Source of the DNA: Telmatospirillum siberiense | Lineage (GTDB): Bacteria; Pseudomonadota; Alphaproteobacteria; Rhodospirillales; Magnetospirillaceae | Assembly (NCBI RefSeq): GCF_002845745.1 | Contig: NZ_PIUM01000010.1 | Coordinates: 62,001 to 126,000, forward strand | Reading direction: 5' to 3' | DNA: 64,000 nucleotides | The notes under the pieces: model-generated | What the model was told of the DNA's origin: nothing | The model's input: only the letters and a program-made list of their open reading frames with translations | The model's database searches: none | Part shown: one piece after another, positions 42,450-51,833 of the stretch | How positions within the stretch are numbered: position 1 is the first letter of the stretch | Layout: each line of letters starts with the position of its first letter | Made by a program: the position numbers and the translations under genes

Positions 42450-43672
42450 TGCGCCGCGTCGTCGTCACCGGCATGGCCGGACTGACCGCCCTGGGCGAGG
42501 ACTGGCCGGTCATCCGGAGCGCTTTCGAACAGGGGCGCACCGGCATCCGTTTCATGGAGGAATGGGCGCGGTTTACCGAGATAAATACCCGTCTCGCCGC
42601 ACCCGTTCCCGGTTTTTCGGTGGCGGAACGCTATCCGCGCAAGAAAACCCGGACCATGGGACGGGTGTCGCAGATGGCCGTCTATGCCACCGAGCGGGCC
42701 CTGCGGCATGCCGGCCTGCTGGGGGATCCGGTATTGACCGGCGGTCGGACCGGGGTCGCCTATGGCTCGTCCTTCGGAACTCCGGATGCGGTGCTGGGAT
42801 TCTACGAACTGAAAAAGGACGGCGCCTCACGCCATTTGAACGCCACCAGTTACATCCAGATGATGAGCCACACGGCGGTGGTCAATATCGGTCTGTTTTT
42901 CGGCATCACCGGCCGCATCATTCCGACGTCGAGCGCCTGCACCTCGGGCAGCCAGGCCATCGGCTACGCCTTCGAATCGATTCGCTACGGCAAGGCCGAC
43001 GTGATGATCGCCGGCGGCGCCGAGGAATTGGACATCACCGATTCGGCCGTGTTCGATACCCTCTACGCCACCAGCACGAAAAACGACACGCCGGCCACGA
43101 CGCCGCGTCCCTATGACCGGGATCGCGACGGATTGGTCATCGGCGAGGGGGCGGGCTCCCTGATTCTCGAGGAATACGAGCACGCCCGCGCCCGTGGCGC
43201 CCATATCTACGCGGAAGTCGTCGGCTTCGGCTGCAATTCGGACGGCAACCACGTCACTCAGCCGCAGGCCGAAACCATGGCCGGAGCCTTGCGGCTGGCC
43301 CTGGACGACGCCGGTCTGCCGGCCTCGGCCGTGGGTTTCGTCTCCGGGCACGGCACCGCCACCGAATGGGGCGATATCGCCGAGACCAAGGCGACGAACC
43401 TGGTCATGGGCGCCACCGCGCCCATTCATTCGTTGAAGGGATATTTCGGGCACAGCCTCGGGGCTTGCGGCGCCATCGAGGCGTGGCTGTCCATCGAGAT
43501 GATGCGCGACGGCTGGTTTTGTCCGACCGCCAACCTCGTTCATCTGGACGAACGCTGCGGCGAACTGGATTATGTCATGCAAGAGCCGCGACGCCTGGAG
43601 GTGGACCATCTGATGTCGAATAATTTCGCCTTCGGAGGGATCAATACCTCCCTCATCCTGCGCCGGCTTTGA
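42449..43672 (+). CDS. apeR: Beta-ketoacyl-ACP synthase (ApeR)
   Basis: A 407-residue condensing enzyme of the FabF type: [13 protein letters not shown], active-site Cys in [11 protein letters not shown], His in [12 protein letters not shown] and [16 protein letters not shown], and [17 protein letters not shown]. The triad is intact. By position it is ApeR, the second ketosynthase of APE pathways, thought to act early in chain growth or on the starter. It ends the cluster, and thyA begins 11 bp later, so read-through into thyA-folA is likely. Confidence 0.92.
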   Translation: MRRVVVTGMAGLTALGEDWPVIRSAFEQGRTGIRFMEEWARFTEINTRLAAPVPGFSVAERYPRKKTRTMGRVSQMAVYATERALRHAGLLGDPVLTGGRTGVAYGSSFGTPDAVLGFYELKKDGASRHLNATSYIQMMSHTAVVNIGLFFGITGRIIPTSSACTSGSQAIGYAFESIRYGKADVMIAGGAEELDITDSAVFDTLYATSTKNDTPATTPRPYDRDRDGLVIGEGAGSLILEEYEHARARGAHIYAEVVGFGCNSDGNHVTQPQAETMAGALRLALDDAGLPASAVGFVSGHGTATEWGDIAETKATNLVMGATAPIHSLKGYFGHSLGACGAIEAWLSIEMMRDGWFCPTANLVHLDERCGELDYVMQEPRRLEVDHLMSNNFAFGGINTSLILRRL

Positions 43673-43682
43673 GGAGGGGACG

Positions 43683-44477
43683 GTGAGGCAATATCTCGAT
43701 CTGATGCGCCATGTGCGGGAAAAGGGCGTCTTCAAGCAGGATCGCACCGGCACCGGAACCCATAGCGTGTTCGGCTGGCAGATGCGGTTCGATCTGTCGG
43801 ACGGTTTCCCGGTGGTGACCACCAAGAAGCTGCATCTGCGTTCGATCATTCACGAACTGCTGTGGTTCCTGAAGGGCGACACCAACGTCGCCTATCTGCA
43901 TGCCAACAAGGTGTTCATCTGGGACGAATGGGCCGACGCCGAGGGAAATCTGGGTCCCGTCTACGGATATCAGTGGCGGTCCTGGCCGACGCCCGACGGC
44001 GGCGCCATCGACCAGATCGGCAATCTGCTCGCGCAGATCCGCAAGAATCCCGATTCCCGGCGGCTGATCGTCTCGGCGTGGAACCCGGCGGACGTCGATC
44101 GCATGGCTCTGCCGCCCTGCCATTGCCTGTTCCAGTTCTATGTGGCCGAGGGGCGGCTGTCCTGCCAGCTCTATCAACGCTCGGCCGACATCTTCTTAGG
44201 GGTGCCCTTCAACATCGCCTCCTACGCCCTGCTTACCATGATGATTGCCCAGGTGAGCGGATTGCAGCCCGGCGAATTCGTCCACACCTTCGGCGACGCC
44301 CATCTTTATGCCAATCATCTGGAGCAGGCCGATCTGCAATTGTCGCGCACGCCTAAGCCCTTGCCGGTCATGCGCCTCAATCCCGAAGTCAAGGATCTGT
44401 TCGCCTTCCGCTACGAGGACTTCACCCTGGAAGGCTATGATCCCGATCCCCATATCGCCGCGCCGGTGGCCGTCTGA
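43683..44477 (+). CDS. thyA: Thymidylate synthase
   Basis: A 264-residue enzyme of normal size that methylates dUMP to dTMP with 5,10-methylene-THF. [36 protein letters not shown], catalytic Cys in [11 protein letters not shown], then [22 protein letters not shown] and [15 protein letters not shown] are all canonical. The start is GTG at 43683 with GAGGAGGG just upstream. Its TGA shares a base with the folA ATG, so the two enzymes of the thymidylate cycle are coupled. Confidence 0.97.
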   Translation: MRQYLDLMRHVREKGVFKQDRTGTGTHSVFGWQMRFDLSDGFPVVTTKKLHLRSIIHELLWFLKGDTNVAYLHANKVFIWDEWADAEGNLGPVYGYQWRSWPTPDGGAIDQIGNLLAQIRKNPDSRRLIVSAWNPADVDRMALPPCHCLFQFYVAEGRLSCQLYQRSADIFLGVPFNIASYALLTMMIAQVSGLQPGEFVHTFGDAHLYANHLEQADLQLSRTPKPLPVMRLNPEVKDLFAFRYEDFTLEGYDPDPHIAAPVAV

Positions 44478-44959
44478 TGCTGTCGCTGATCGTCGCCGCG
44501 GCGGCCAATGGCGTGATCGGCCGGGACAACCAGCTTCCCTGGCATAACCCCGAGGATCTTCGCTATTTCAAGCGGGTGACCATGGGCAAGCCGCTGGTGA
44601 TGGGGCGCAAGACCCATCAGTCGATCGGCCGGCCGCTGCCCGGCCGGCCGAATATCGTGGTGACCCGCGATCCGGCCTGGACGGCCGAGGGCGTCCACAT
44701 CGCCCATTCCCTCGAGCAGGCTTTGGACATGGCCGGGGCGTTGGCGGCCGGCGGCGAGATCATGGTGATCGGCGGGGCCGAGCTGTTCAACGCCGCGCTG
44801 GACCAGGCCGATCGTCTTTATTTGACCGAGGTGCACCGGGATTACGAGGGCGACGTCTTCTTCCCGATGCCCGATCCGGCGTCCTGGCGGGAAGTGAGCC
44901 GCGAGGAGCATCCGGGCGATCCGGCATACGGTTTCGTCGTTCTGGAACGGCGGCGCTGA
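44477..44959 (+). CDS. folA: Dihydrofolate reductase
   Basis: A 160-residue enzyme that regenerates tetrahydrofolate for Thy[30 protein letters not shown] contains the substrate Trp and the acidic active-site residue in the PEDLRYFK helix. [17 protein letters not shown] and [12 protein letters not shown] are the NADPH-binding segments. The start is at TGATG with thyA. A large palindromic hairpin follows 43 bp after the stop, before the convergent LysR gene. Confidence 0.97.
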   Translation: MLSLIVAAAANGVIGRDNQLPWHNPEDLRYFKRVTMGKPLVMGRKTHQSIGRPLPGRPNIVVTRDPAWTAEGVHIAHSLEQALDMAGALAAGGEIMVIGGAELFNAALDQADRLYLTEVHRDYEGDVFFPMPDPASWREVSREEHPGDPAYGFVVLERRR

Positions 44960-45002
44960 CCACGGCTTCCCGGTCGGGAAAGTAGCTCTGGCAGGGACAC
45001 CT

Positions 45003-45072
45003 ATAGGCGTTCGGATAAGCCCTCGCCCGCTTTGCGGGAGAGGGGAGATTTTTTTCTTATCCGAACGCCTAT
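45003..45072. terminator. 70-bp hairpin between folA and the LysR gene
   Basis: ATAGGCGTTCGGATAAG and CTTATCCGAACGCCTAT are perfect 17-bp arms. Inside is CCCTCGCCCGCTTTGCGGGAGAGGGG (a nested stem), then TTTTTTT. The inner part from ATAAGCCCTC to GAGGGGA also occurs inverted in the MITE-like element near 23720-23755, so this is a dispersed repeat now placed as a bidirectional terminator for two convergent units. Confidence 0.8.
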
Positions 45073-45113
45073 GGACGTCACTGCCGGTGGAGGGATTCCT
45101 TTCCACCCGTCTC

Positions 45114-46067
45114 TCAGGCCTCCACCGCCTCGCCCTCGCTCTGGATGGCGCCGGCGTTTGCGCGGTCCTGCTCGCGGCGGCGGACTTCCTGGCGCAGCAG
45201 GGCGATGAAATCGAGCGTGGCCGGCGAGAGCGAGGCGCCTGCCCGGCGGACCACGCCTAAGGACCGGCGGAAGGCCGGCACCAGCGGACGCCAGACCAAT
45301 CCCGATTCCGCCATCAAGGGCACGGTCAGGCCGGGCAGGGCGGTGATGCCGAGGCGGGCGTCGACCAGGGCCCGCGCGGTGGCCAGAAAGCCGCATTCGA
45401 ACAAGGGCGCCACCGCCATTCCCTGCTGCAGGAAGGCGGCGTCGGTGATGGCGCGCACGCTCGACCCGCTGGACATGGCGATGAAGCGCCGGTCGGCGAA
45501 AACGTCCCACCCCACGCTCTCTCCCGCCGCCAGGGGATCGTCACGCCGGCAGACCAGTCCGAATTCGTCGCTGAGCAAGGGGTGATAGACCAGGTCGCGG
45601 TCGGGATTGGGGCGCGCCGTCAGGCCTATTTCGGCCAATCCCTCGGCGATGTCGTCCTCCACCGACATGGAGTGGGCGTCGATAATCTGGAAATCGACAT
45701 CGGGCCGGGTTTCGCGGAAACGCACGATGGCGCCGGGCAGCAGGACGGCGGCCATCGAGGGCAAGGTGGCGATGGTGACGCGGCCGCGCCGTCCGGTGAT
45801 GAAACGGGAAAGCTCGCTGAAACTGTTGTCGAACTCGCGCACGATTCGCAGGGCGATCGGCTTCAATTCATGGCCGGCCGGCGTCAGGGCGACGTTGCGG
45901 GTGTCGCGGTCGAACAGGCGCGCGCCCAATGTCTCCTCGACCATGCGGATGGTGCGGCTCAATGCCGGCTGCGAAACCGACAGACGCAACGCGGCCTCGC
46001 TGAAACTTCCGGTTTCGGCCACCTTGAGAAAGGCCGAGAGCTGTTGCGGGGTAACATTGATGCGCAT
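45114..46067 (-). CDS. LysR-family transcriptional regulator
   Basis: A 317-residue regulator. The N-terminal helix-turn-helix is MRINVTPQQLSAFLKVAETGSFSEAALRLSVSQPALSRTI followed by LGARLFDRDTRNVALTPAG. The C-terminal substrate-binding domain has GRVTIATLPSMAAVLLPGAI and the effector-pocket segment SSGSSVRAI. It is divergent from the CitMHS-AtuA-CoA-transferase unit (163-bp spacer with T-rich DNA), and LysR proteins usually regulate such a neighbour with its substrate as coinducer. Confidence 0.92.
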   Translation of the reverse strand: MRINVTPQQLSAFLKVAETGSFSEAALRLSVSQPALSRTIRMVEETLGARLFDRDTRNVALTPAGHELKPIALRIVREFDNSFSELSRFITGRRGRVTIATLPSMAAVLLPGAIVRFRETRPDVDFQIIDAHSMSVEDDIAEGLAEIGLTARPNPDRDLVYHPLLSDEFGLVCRRDDPLAAGESVGWDVFADRRFIAMSSGSSVRAITDAAFLQQGMAVAPLFECGFLATARALVDARLGITALPGLTVPLMAESGLVWRPLVPAFRRSLGVVRRAGASLSPATLDFIALLRQEVRRREQDRANAGAIQSEGEAVEA

Positions 46068-46230
46068 GCGAAGCCTTCCGGAACCCGATGACGGGCAGGA
46101 CGATAGCTTGATTTATGTGAAATGTGAATGAACTTATCAATTATATATTTTTGACGCATTAATCGAAAACGGCGAGGCTTTCACGAAAGAACAAAAAAGC
46201 ACAACGCAACCGTGTGGGAGGATTTCTTTC

Positions 46231-47526
46231 ATGTTGGCTATATTGGGTCTCCTGGTGATCGGCGTCATGCTGGTCGCCATCCTGCGAAACTGGATCTCGC
46301 CCCTGGTGGCGCTGATCCTCATTCCCATCGCCGGCGCCTTGCTCGGCGGCTTCGGCCTGGAGACCGGCAAGTTCGTCATCAAGGGCATCGCCGCCATCGC
46401 TCCGACCGCCGGCATGTTCGTCTTCGCCATTCTCTATTTCGGCATCATGACCGATGCCGGCATGCTCGATCCGATCATCAACGCCATCCTGAAGCGCGTC
46501 GGTCTGCGCCCCGCCCGCATCACCTGCGGAACCATGCTGCTGGCCGGCCTCGTCCATCTTGACGGGTCGGGCGCGGTGACCTTCCTGGTGACCATTCCGG
46601 CGATGTTGCCGCTTTATGAGCGGCTGGGCATGGACAAGCGCATCCTGGCGCTGTGCGCCTCGCTGGCCGCCGGCGTCAACTTCCTGCCCTGGACCGGTCC
46701 GGTCATTCGCGCCGCGGCGGCGCTGCATGTTTCAACCACCGACATCTTCAATCCGCTGATACCCGTTCAGGTTGTCGGCTGGGCCTTCTCCTTCGGTATC
46801 GCCTTCTGGCTGGGCAAGCGCGAGGAGCGCCGTCTCGGATTGGCCGAGATCGCCGACGCGCCGGCCCTGAAGCGTGAGCTTTCCGCCGCCGAACAGGAAC
46901 TGCGGCGTCCGAAGATGTTCGTTCCCAATCTTTTGCTGACCGTCGTCATCATGACCATCATGATCGCCGGTTGGGTCGACCCGGTCGTCATGTTCATGCT
47001 GGGCACCGTGCTGGCGCTGATGATCAATTATCCGCAGGTCAACGATCAGAAGAAGCGCATCGACGCCCATGCCAAGGCGGCCCTGATGATGGCTTCGATT
47101 CTGCTGGCCGCCGGCTGCTTCACCGGCATCATGTCCGGCACCGGCATGCTGAAGGCCCTGGCCACCGCCGCCGTCGCCTTCGTGCCCCCCAGCATGGGCC
47201 AGCATCTGCCAGTGGCCCTGGGTCTCGTCTCCATGCCGCTCAGCATGCTGTTCGATCCGGACAGCTTCTATTTTGGCGTCCTGCCGGTGATCACCGAGGT
47301 CGCCAAGAATTTCGACGTGCCCGCGCTTGCCATGGGTCAGGCCGCCGTTCTCGGCCAGATGACCACCGGCTTCCCGGTCAGCCCGCTCACTCCCGCCACC
47401 TTCCTGGTCGTCGGCTTGTCGCAGATCGAACTGCGCGACCACCAGAAATACGCATTCAAATATCTGTTCGGAGCCTCGGTCGTCATGACGATCGCCTCGG
47501 TCGCCTTCGGCATCATCCCGCTCTGA
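46231..47526 (+). CDS. CitMHS-family citrate/divalent-metal:H+ symporter
   Basis: A 431-residue transporter with about 11-12 membrane helices. The CitMHS N-terminus [29 protein letters not shown] is followed by [24 protein letters not shown] and [29 protein letters not shown]. It should import a metal-chelated di- or tricarboxylate such as citrate or a related acid. GGGAGG lies 9 bases before the ATG. It heads the unit with the AtuA-like pair, CoA transferase and thiolase, so its substrate is probably an organic acid activated to a CoA ester rather than citrate itself. Confidence 0.9.
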   Translation: MLAILGLLVIGVMLVAILRNWISPLVALILIPIAGALLGGFGLETGKFVIKGIAAIAPTAGMFVFAILYFGIMTDAGMLDPIINAILKRVGLRPARITCGTMLLAGLVHLDGSGAVTFLVTIPAMLPLYERLGMDKRILALCASLAAGVNFLPWTGPVIRAAAALHVSTTDIFNPLIPVQVVGWAFSFGIAFWLGKREERRLGLAEIADAPALKRELSAAEQELRRPKMFVPNLLLTVVIMTIMIAGWVDPVVMFMLGTVLALMINYPQVNDQKKRIDAHAKAALMMASILLAAGCFTGIMSGTGMLKALATAAVAFVPPSMGQHLPVALGLVSMPLSMLFDPDSFYFGVLPVITEVAKNFDVPALAMGQAAVLGQMTTGFPVSPLTPATFLVVGLSQIELRDHQKYAFKYLFGASVVMTIASVAFGIIPL

Positions 47527-47557
47527 ACACCCCCCCATGGTACGAAAGAAGAGTGTC

Positions 47558-48898
47558 ATGAAAACCATTCGAATCGGATCGGGCGCCGGTTATTCCGGCG
47601 ACCGCATCGAACCAGCCGTCGAACTCGTCGAGAAAGGGGATATTTCCTATCTCTGCTTCGAATGCCTGGCCGAACGCACCATCGCCATCGGCCAGCAGGC
47701 GAAGCTGGTCAATCCCGGTGCCGGTTTCGACGCCCTGCTGGAAGCCCGGATGCGGGCCGTTCTGGCCCAGGCCAAAGCCAAGGGCATCCGGATCATCACC
47801 AACATGGGCGCGGCCAATCCGGCCGCCGGTGCCGCCAAGATCGCCGAGGTCGCCCGCTCCCTGGGGCTGGAAAAGCTGCGGATCGCCGCGGTCTATGGCG
47901 ATGACGTCCTGGAGGCGCTTCTGCGCGGCGATCATCCCATCACCGAAACCGGCCGTTCGGTCTCGGAAATGAAGGATAAGCTGGTCTCGGCCAACGCCTA
48001 TCTGGGGGTGGCGCCGATCGTCGAGGCGCTGAAGGGCGGCGCCGACGTGGTGATCACCGGCCGCGTCGCCGATCCGGCATTGTTCCTGGCCCCCCTGATC
48101 CACGAGTTCGGCTGGGCGATGGACGATTGGGAAAAGCTCGGCAAGGGAACCGCCGTCGGCCATCTGCTGGAGTGCGCCGGACAGGTCACCGGCGGTTATT
48201 TCGCCGATCCCGACGTCAAGGATGTCGCCAACCTGGCCCGTCTGGGCTTCCCCATCGCCGAAGTGGGCGAGGACGGCTCGACGCTGATCACCAAGGTCGC
48301 CGGTTCGGGCGGACGGGTGACCACGGCCACCTGCAAGGAACAGCTTCTCTACGAAATTCACGATCCCAAGGCCTATTACACGCCCGACGTGATCGCCGAT
48401 TTCTCGAACATCACCGTCACCGAGGAAGCCTTCGACCGGGTCAGGGTCAGCGGAGTCGGCGGCCGCAAGCGGCCCGACACATTGAAGGTTTCGGTGGGAT
48501 ACAAGGACGGCTTCATCGGCGAAGGGCAGATGTCCTATGCCGGAACCGGCGCGGTGAAGCGCGGTCGCTTGGCGCTGGCCATCGTCGAGGAGCGCCTGAA
48601 GCTGACCGGCGTGAAGACGACTGAACAGCGTTTCGACCTGATCGGCGTCGATTCCATCCATGGAGCCGGCATCGCCGAAGGCGCCCCCGATCCGCATGAG
48701 GTCCGCATCCGCGTGGTCGGCCGCACCGACAGCTTGGCCGAGGCCGTGCGCATCGGCAACGAGGTCGAGACCCTTTATACCAACGGCCCGGCGGGCGGCG
48801 GCGGCGCCACCAAGTCGGCGCGGCCGGTGGTTGCCATGATGTCGGCGTTGCTGCCTCGCCAAGAGGTCGCTCCGACCGTCGAATTTTTCGAGGTGTGA
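47558..48898 (+). CDS. AtuA-family (DUF1446) protein, main domain
   Basis: A protein of about 446 residues. MKTIRIGSGAGYSGDRIEPAVELVEKGDISYLCFECLAERT is the family N-terminus; ITNMGAANPAAGAAK, VVITGRVADPALFLAPL and LLECAGQVTGGYFAD are further signature blocks. Founders act in acyclic terpene utilisation (atuA); the exact reaction is unknown. ATG 47558 is preferred over 47537 because AAGAAGAG is correctly spaced. In this unit it lies with a separate small AtuA C-terminal-type gene, a CoA transferase and a thiolase. Confidence 0.9.
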   Translation: MKTIRIGSGAGYSGDRIEPAVELVEKGDISYLCFECLAERTIAIGQQAKLVNPGAGFDALLEARMRAVLAQAKAKGIRIITNMGAANPAAGAAKIAEVARSLGLEKLRIAAVYGDDVLEALLRGDHPITETGRSVSEMKDKLVSANAYLGVAPIVEALKGGADVVITGRVADPALFLAPLIHEFGWAMDDWEKLGKGTAVGHLLECAGQVTGGYFADPDVKDVANLARLGFPIAEVGEDGSTLITKVAGSGGRVTTATCKEQLLYEIHDPKAYYTPDVIADFSNITVTEEAFDRVRVSGVGGRKRPDTLKVSVGYKDGFIGEGQMSYAGTGAVKRGRLALAIVEERLKLTGVKTTEQRFDLIGVDSIHGAGIAEGAPDPHEVRIRVVGRTDSLAEAVRIGNEVETLYTNGPAGGGGATKSARPVVAMMSALLPRQEVAPTVEFFEV

Positions 48899-48899
48899 G

Positions 48900-49229
48900 A
48901 TGAAGCTTCGTGACATCGCGCATTCGCGCACCGGCGACAAGGGCGATATTTCCAATATCTCCGTCATCGCTTTCGACGAGAAGAATTTCCCGGTTCTGGA
49001 GGCGTGGATCACGCCGGAACGGGTGAAGCAGCACTTCTCGGGCATCGTCAAGGGCGAGGTGGTCCGCTACACCATCCCCAGCCTGGGCGCCATGAACTTC
49101 GTGATGCAGCAGGCACTGGGAGGGGGCGTCACCCGGTCCCTGGCTCTCGACGCGCACGGAAAATGCCTGGCCTCGGCCATTCTCGACATGGAAATCCCCG
49201 ACGACGCGCTTTCCCGACGGAAGTCTTAA
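48900..49229 (+). CDS. AtuA C-terminal-type small protein
   Basis: A 109-residue protein: MKLRDIAHSRTGDKGDISNISVIAFDEKNF, WITPERVKQHFSGIVKGEVVRYTIPSLGAMNFVMQQALGGGVTRSLALDAHGK. This is the domain that in many AtuA homologues is fused to the C-terminus of the main protein. Here it is a separate gene, one base after the upstream stop, so the two products probably form a complex. Confidence 0.85.
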   Translation: MKLRDIAHSRTGDKGDISNISVIAFDEKNFPVLEAWITPERVKQHFSGIVKGEVVRYTIPSLGAMNFVMQQALGGGVTRSLALDAHGKCLASAILDMEIPDDALSRRKS

Positions 49230-49302
49230 AGGCACGCGCATCGCTCCGGCGGAAGGTGACCGTCCTTCCGCCGGCCCCGTGGGATTTTTTCTAGGAACCA
49301 TC

Positions 49303-49965
49303 ATGAAAAGCATCATCACACCCGCGGCCGCGGCCGCCTTGGTGCCGGACGGCGCCGTGCTCATGATCGGCGGCTTCATGGGGGTGGGCACCCCGGAGCG
49401 ACTGATCGACGCCCTGGTTCTCGCCGGACGGCGCAATCTGACCGTCATCGCCAACGATACCGCCCGTCCCGGCGTCGGTATCGGCAAGCTGATCGACGCC
49501 GGTCTGGTCGCCAAGGTGATCGCCAGCCACATCGGCACCAACCCCGAAACGCAGCGTCAGATGATCGCCGGCGCCATCGCAGTCGAACTGGTGCCGCAAG
49601 GGTCTCTGGCCGAACGCGTGCGCTCCGGCGGTTATGGCCTGGGCGGCGTACTGACGCCGACGGGTCTCGGCACGCCCGCCGAAGAGGGAAAGACCAAGCT
49701 GGAACTGGAGGGCGTCACCTATCTGGTCGAGCGGGCCCTGAAGGCGGACTTCGCCTTGATCGCCGCCAAGCACGCCGATTACGACGGCAATCTCGACTAT
49801 GCGTTGACCGCCCGCAATTTCAATCCGCTGATGGCGATGGCGGCGGCCACGGTGATCGTGGAACCCCAGGAAATCGTGCCGGTCGGTACCCTGACCCCGG
49901 ACATGGTCGTCACCCCCCATGTGCTGGTCGATCATCTTGTCGGCAAGGAGAAGCGCCATGGATGA
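49303..49965 (+). CDS. 3-oxoacid CoA-transferase subunit A
   Basis: A 220-residue alpha subunit of family I CoA transferases (AtoD/ScoA/PcaI-like). AVLMIGGFMGVGTPERLIDAL is the glycine-rich N-terminal block, NTGARPGVG-like NDTARPGVGIGKL and IGTNPETQRQM are the CoA-binding segments, and GVLTPTGLGTPAEEGKTKLELEG is the signature block before the C-terminal NLDYALTARNFNPLMAMAA. AGGAACC lies upstream of the ATG. Its end overlaps the subunit B start by 8 bp. The acid activated (acetoacetate, 3-oxoadipate or another) is not evident. Confidence 0.92.
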   Translation: MKSIITPAAAAALVPDGAVLMIGGFMGVGTPERLIDALVLAGRRNLTVIANDTARPGVGIGKLIDAGLVAKVIASHIGTNPETQRQMIAGAIAVELVPQGSLAERVRSGGYGLGGVLTPTGLGTPAEEGKTKLELEGVTYLVERALKADFALIAAKHADYDGNLDYALTARNFNPLMAMAAATVIVEPQEIVPVGTLTPDMVVTPHVLVDHLVGKEKRHG

Positions 49966-50608
49966 CAAAAGCCTGATCGCCCGCCGTGTCGCCCTGGAAC
50001 TCAAGGACGGCATGCTGGCCAATCTCGGTATCGGCCTGCCGACCATGGTCGCCGGCTACCTGCCCGCCGGGGTGACGGTCTCCTTCCAGTCGGAGAACGG
50101 CATCATCGGCATGTGTCCGGTCCCCGCCGATGGTCTGGTCAATGCGGATCTGACCGATGCCGGGGGCAGCCCGATCGGCGCCCTTCCCGGAGCGTCGGCC
50201 TTCGACAGCGCCTTTTCCTTTGGTCTCATCCGTGGCGGTCATCTCGATGTCACCGTGCTGGGTGGCCTTGAGGTCGACGAGGCGGGGCATCTCGCCAACT
50301 GGATGGTGCCGGGCAAGATGGTGCCGGGCATGGGCGGCGCCATGGATCTGGTGACCGGCGCCCGGCGGGTGATCGTCGCCATGACCCACACCGCCAAGGG
50401 GGCCGCCAAGATCGTACCCTGCTGCACCCTGCCGCTCACCGCGCTGCGTCGCGTCGATCTGGTGGTCACCGAGCTTGCGGTGATCGAGCCCACCGCCGAA
50501 GGGCTGGTGCTGCGCGAGGTGGCGCCGGGCGTTTCCATAGCACAGGTCATCGCCGCGACCTCCGCCCGTCTGATCGTGCCGGAGCATGTGCCGGAAATGG
50601 TGCTTTAA
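49958..50608 (+). CDS. 3-oxoacid CoA-transferase subunit B
   Basis: A 216-residue beta subunit. [26 protein letters not shown] is the family start, and the catalytic Glu is in [35 protein letters not shown] and [15 protein letters not shown] follow. AAGGAG lies 8 bases before the ATG, which lies inside the end of subunit A. With the thiolase it would convert a 3-oxoacid to acyl-CoA pieces for central metabolism. Confidence 0.93.
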   Translation: MDDKSLIARRVALELKDGMLANLGIGLPTMVAGYLPAGVTVSFQSENGIIGMCPVPADGLVNADLTDAGGSPIGALPGASAFDSAFSFGLIRGGHLDVTVLGGLEVDEAGHLANWMVPGKMVPGMGGAMDLVTGARRVIVAMTHTAKGAAKIVPCCTLPLTALRRVDLVVTELAVIEPTAEGLVLREVAPGVSIAQVIAATSARLIVPEHVPEMVL

Positions 50609-50624
50609 ATTGGGAGGACTTCTC

Positions 50625-51797
50625 ATGGACGTGGTTATCATCGGAGCGGCCCGGACGCCGATCGGATCCTTCGCCGGAACCTTGGCCACCGTTGCCGCCT
50701 CTGAACTGGGGGCCATCGCGGTGGGTGCCGCACTTTCGCGCGCCAAGGTCGATCCGGACGAAGTCTCGGACGTGGTGCTGGGCCATGTGCTCACCGCCGG
50801 GCTGGGACAGAATCCCGCCCGTCAGACGGCGCTGGCCGCCGGATTGCCGCAGGAAAGCACGGCGATCACCATCAATCAGGTCTGCGGGTCGGGCTTGCGG
50901 GCCGTCGCCTTCGGCGCCCAGGCCATCGCGCTGGGCGACGCCGACATCGTCGTTGCCGGCGGTCAGGAAAGCATGAGCCTTTCCGCCCATGCCCTGCATC
51001 TGCGTTCGGGCGTCAAGATGGGGGCGGCCGAAATGGTCGACACGATGATCAAGGACGGCCTGTGGGACGCCTTCAACGATTACCACATGGGCCTGACCGC
51101 CGAGAATGTCGCGGCGCGTCACGGCATCTCCCGCGAGGCGCAGGACGCCTTCGCGCTGGCCTCCCAGCAGAAGGCCGCGCAGGCGATGGCGTCGGGCCGG
51201 TTCGCCGAGGAGATCGTGCCGGTCACCGTCCGGGGGCGCAAGGGCGACACCGTCGTCGGGACGGACGAGCATCCGAAACCCGCCACCACCCTTGAGGGGT
51301 TGGCCAAGCTGCGCCCCGCCTTCAGGAAGGATGGCACGGTGACGGCCGGCAACGCGTCGGGTCTCAACGACGGCGCCGCGGCCCTGGTGCTGACCTCGTC
51401 CGCGGCCGCGGCGGCCCGCGGCGTCGAGCCCCTTGCCCGCATCGTTTCCTGGGCGACGGCGGGTGTCGATCCGGCCATTATGGGCACGGGACCGATTCCG
51501 GCTTCGCAGAAGGCGCTTGCCAAGGCCGGCTGGACCATCGACGATCTCGACCTGATCGAGGCGAATGAAGCTTTCGCCGCCCAGGCTTTGGCGGTGAACG
51601 CCGGTCTGGGATGGGATACGTCCAAGGTCAACGTCAATGGAGGGGCCATCGCCCTCGGTCATCCGATCGGCGCCTCCGGCGCCCGTGTGCTCGTCTCTCT
51701 TCTTCATGAGATGGGGAAGCGGAATGCCAAACGTGGCTTGGCCACCCTGTGCATCGGTGGTGGCATGGGAATCGCCGTCTGCGTGGAGAGAAACTGA
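50625..51797 (+). CDS. Acetyl-CoA acetyltransferase (thiolase)
   Basis: A 390-residue thiolase of PhaA/AtoB type. Catalytic Cys87 is in [12 protein letters not shown]; the other active-site elements are [29 protein letters not shown] and [14 protein letters not shown] (second Cys). It cleaves 3-ketoacyl-CoA (acetoacetyl-CoA by preference in this subclass), or the reverse. GGGAGGA lies 7 bases before the ATG, and 16 bp separate it from the CoA-transferase subunit. Confidence 0.94.
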   Translation: MDVVIIGAARTPIGSFAGTLATVAASELGAIAVGAALSRAKVDPDEVSDVVLGHVLTAGLGQNPARQTALAAGLPQESTAITINQVCGSGLRAVAFGAQAIALGDADIVVAGGQESMSLSAHALHLRSGVKMGAAEMVDTMIKDGLWDAFNDYHMGLTAENVAARHGISREAQDAFALASQQKAAQAMASGRFAEEIVPVTVRGRKGDTVVGTDEHPKPATTLEGLAKLRPAFRKDGTVTAGNASGLNDGAAALVLTSSAAAAARGVEPLARIVSWATAGVDPAIMGTGPIPASQKALAKAGWTIDDLDLIEANEAFAAQALAVNAGLGWDTSKVNVNGGAIALGHPIGASGARVLVSLLHEMGKRNAKRGLATLCIGGGMGIAVCVERN

Positions 51798-51833
51798 CCG
51801 CCGCCGGGCGGTCAAAGCGGGAGTTGGAGCGAA

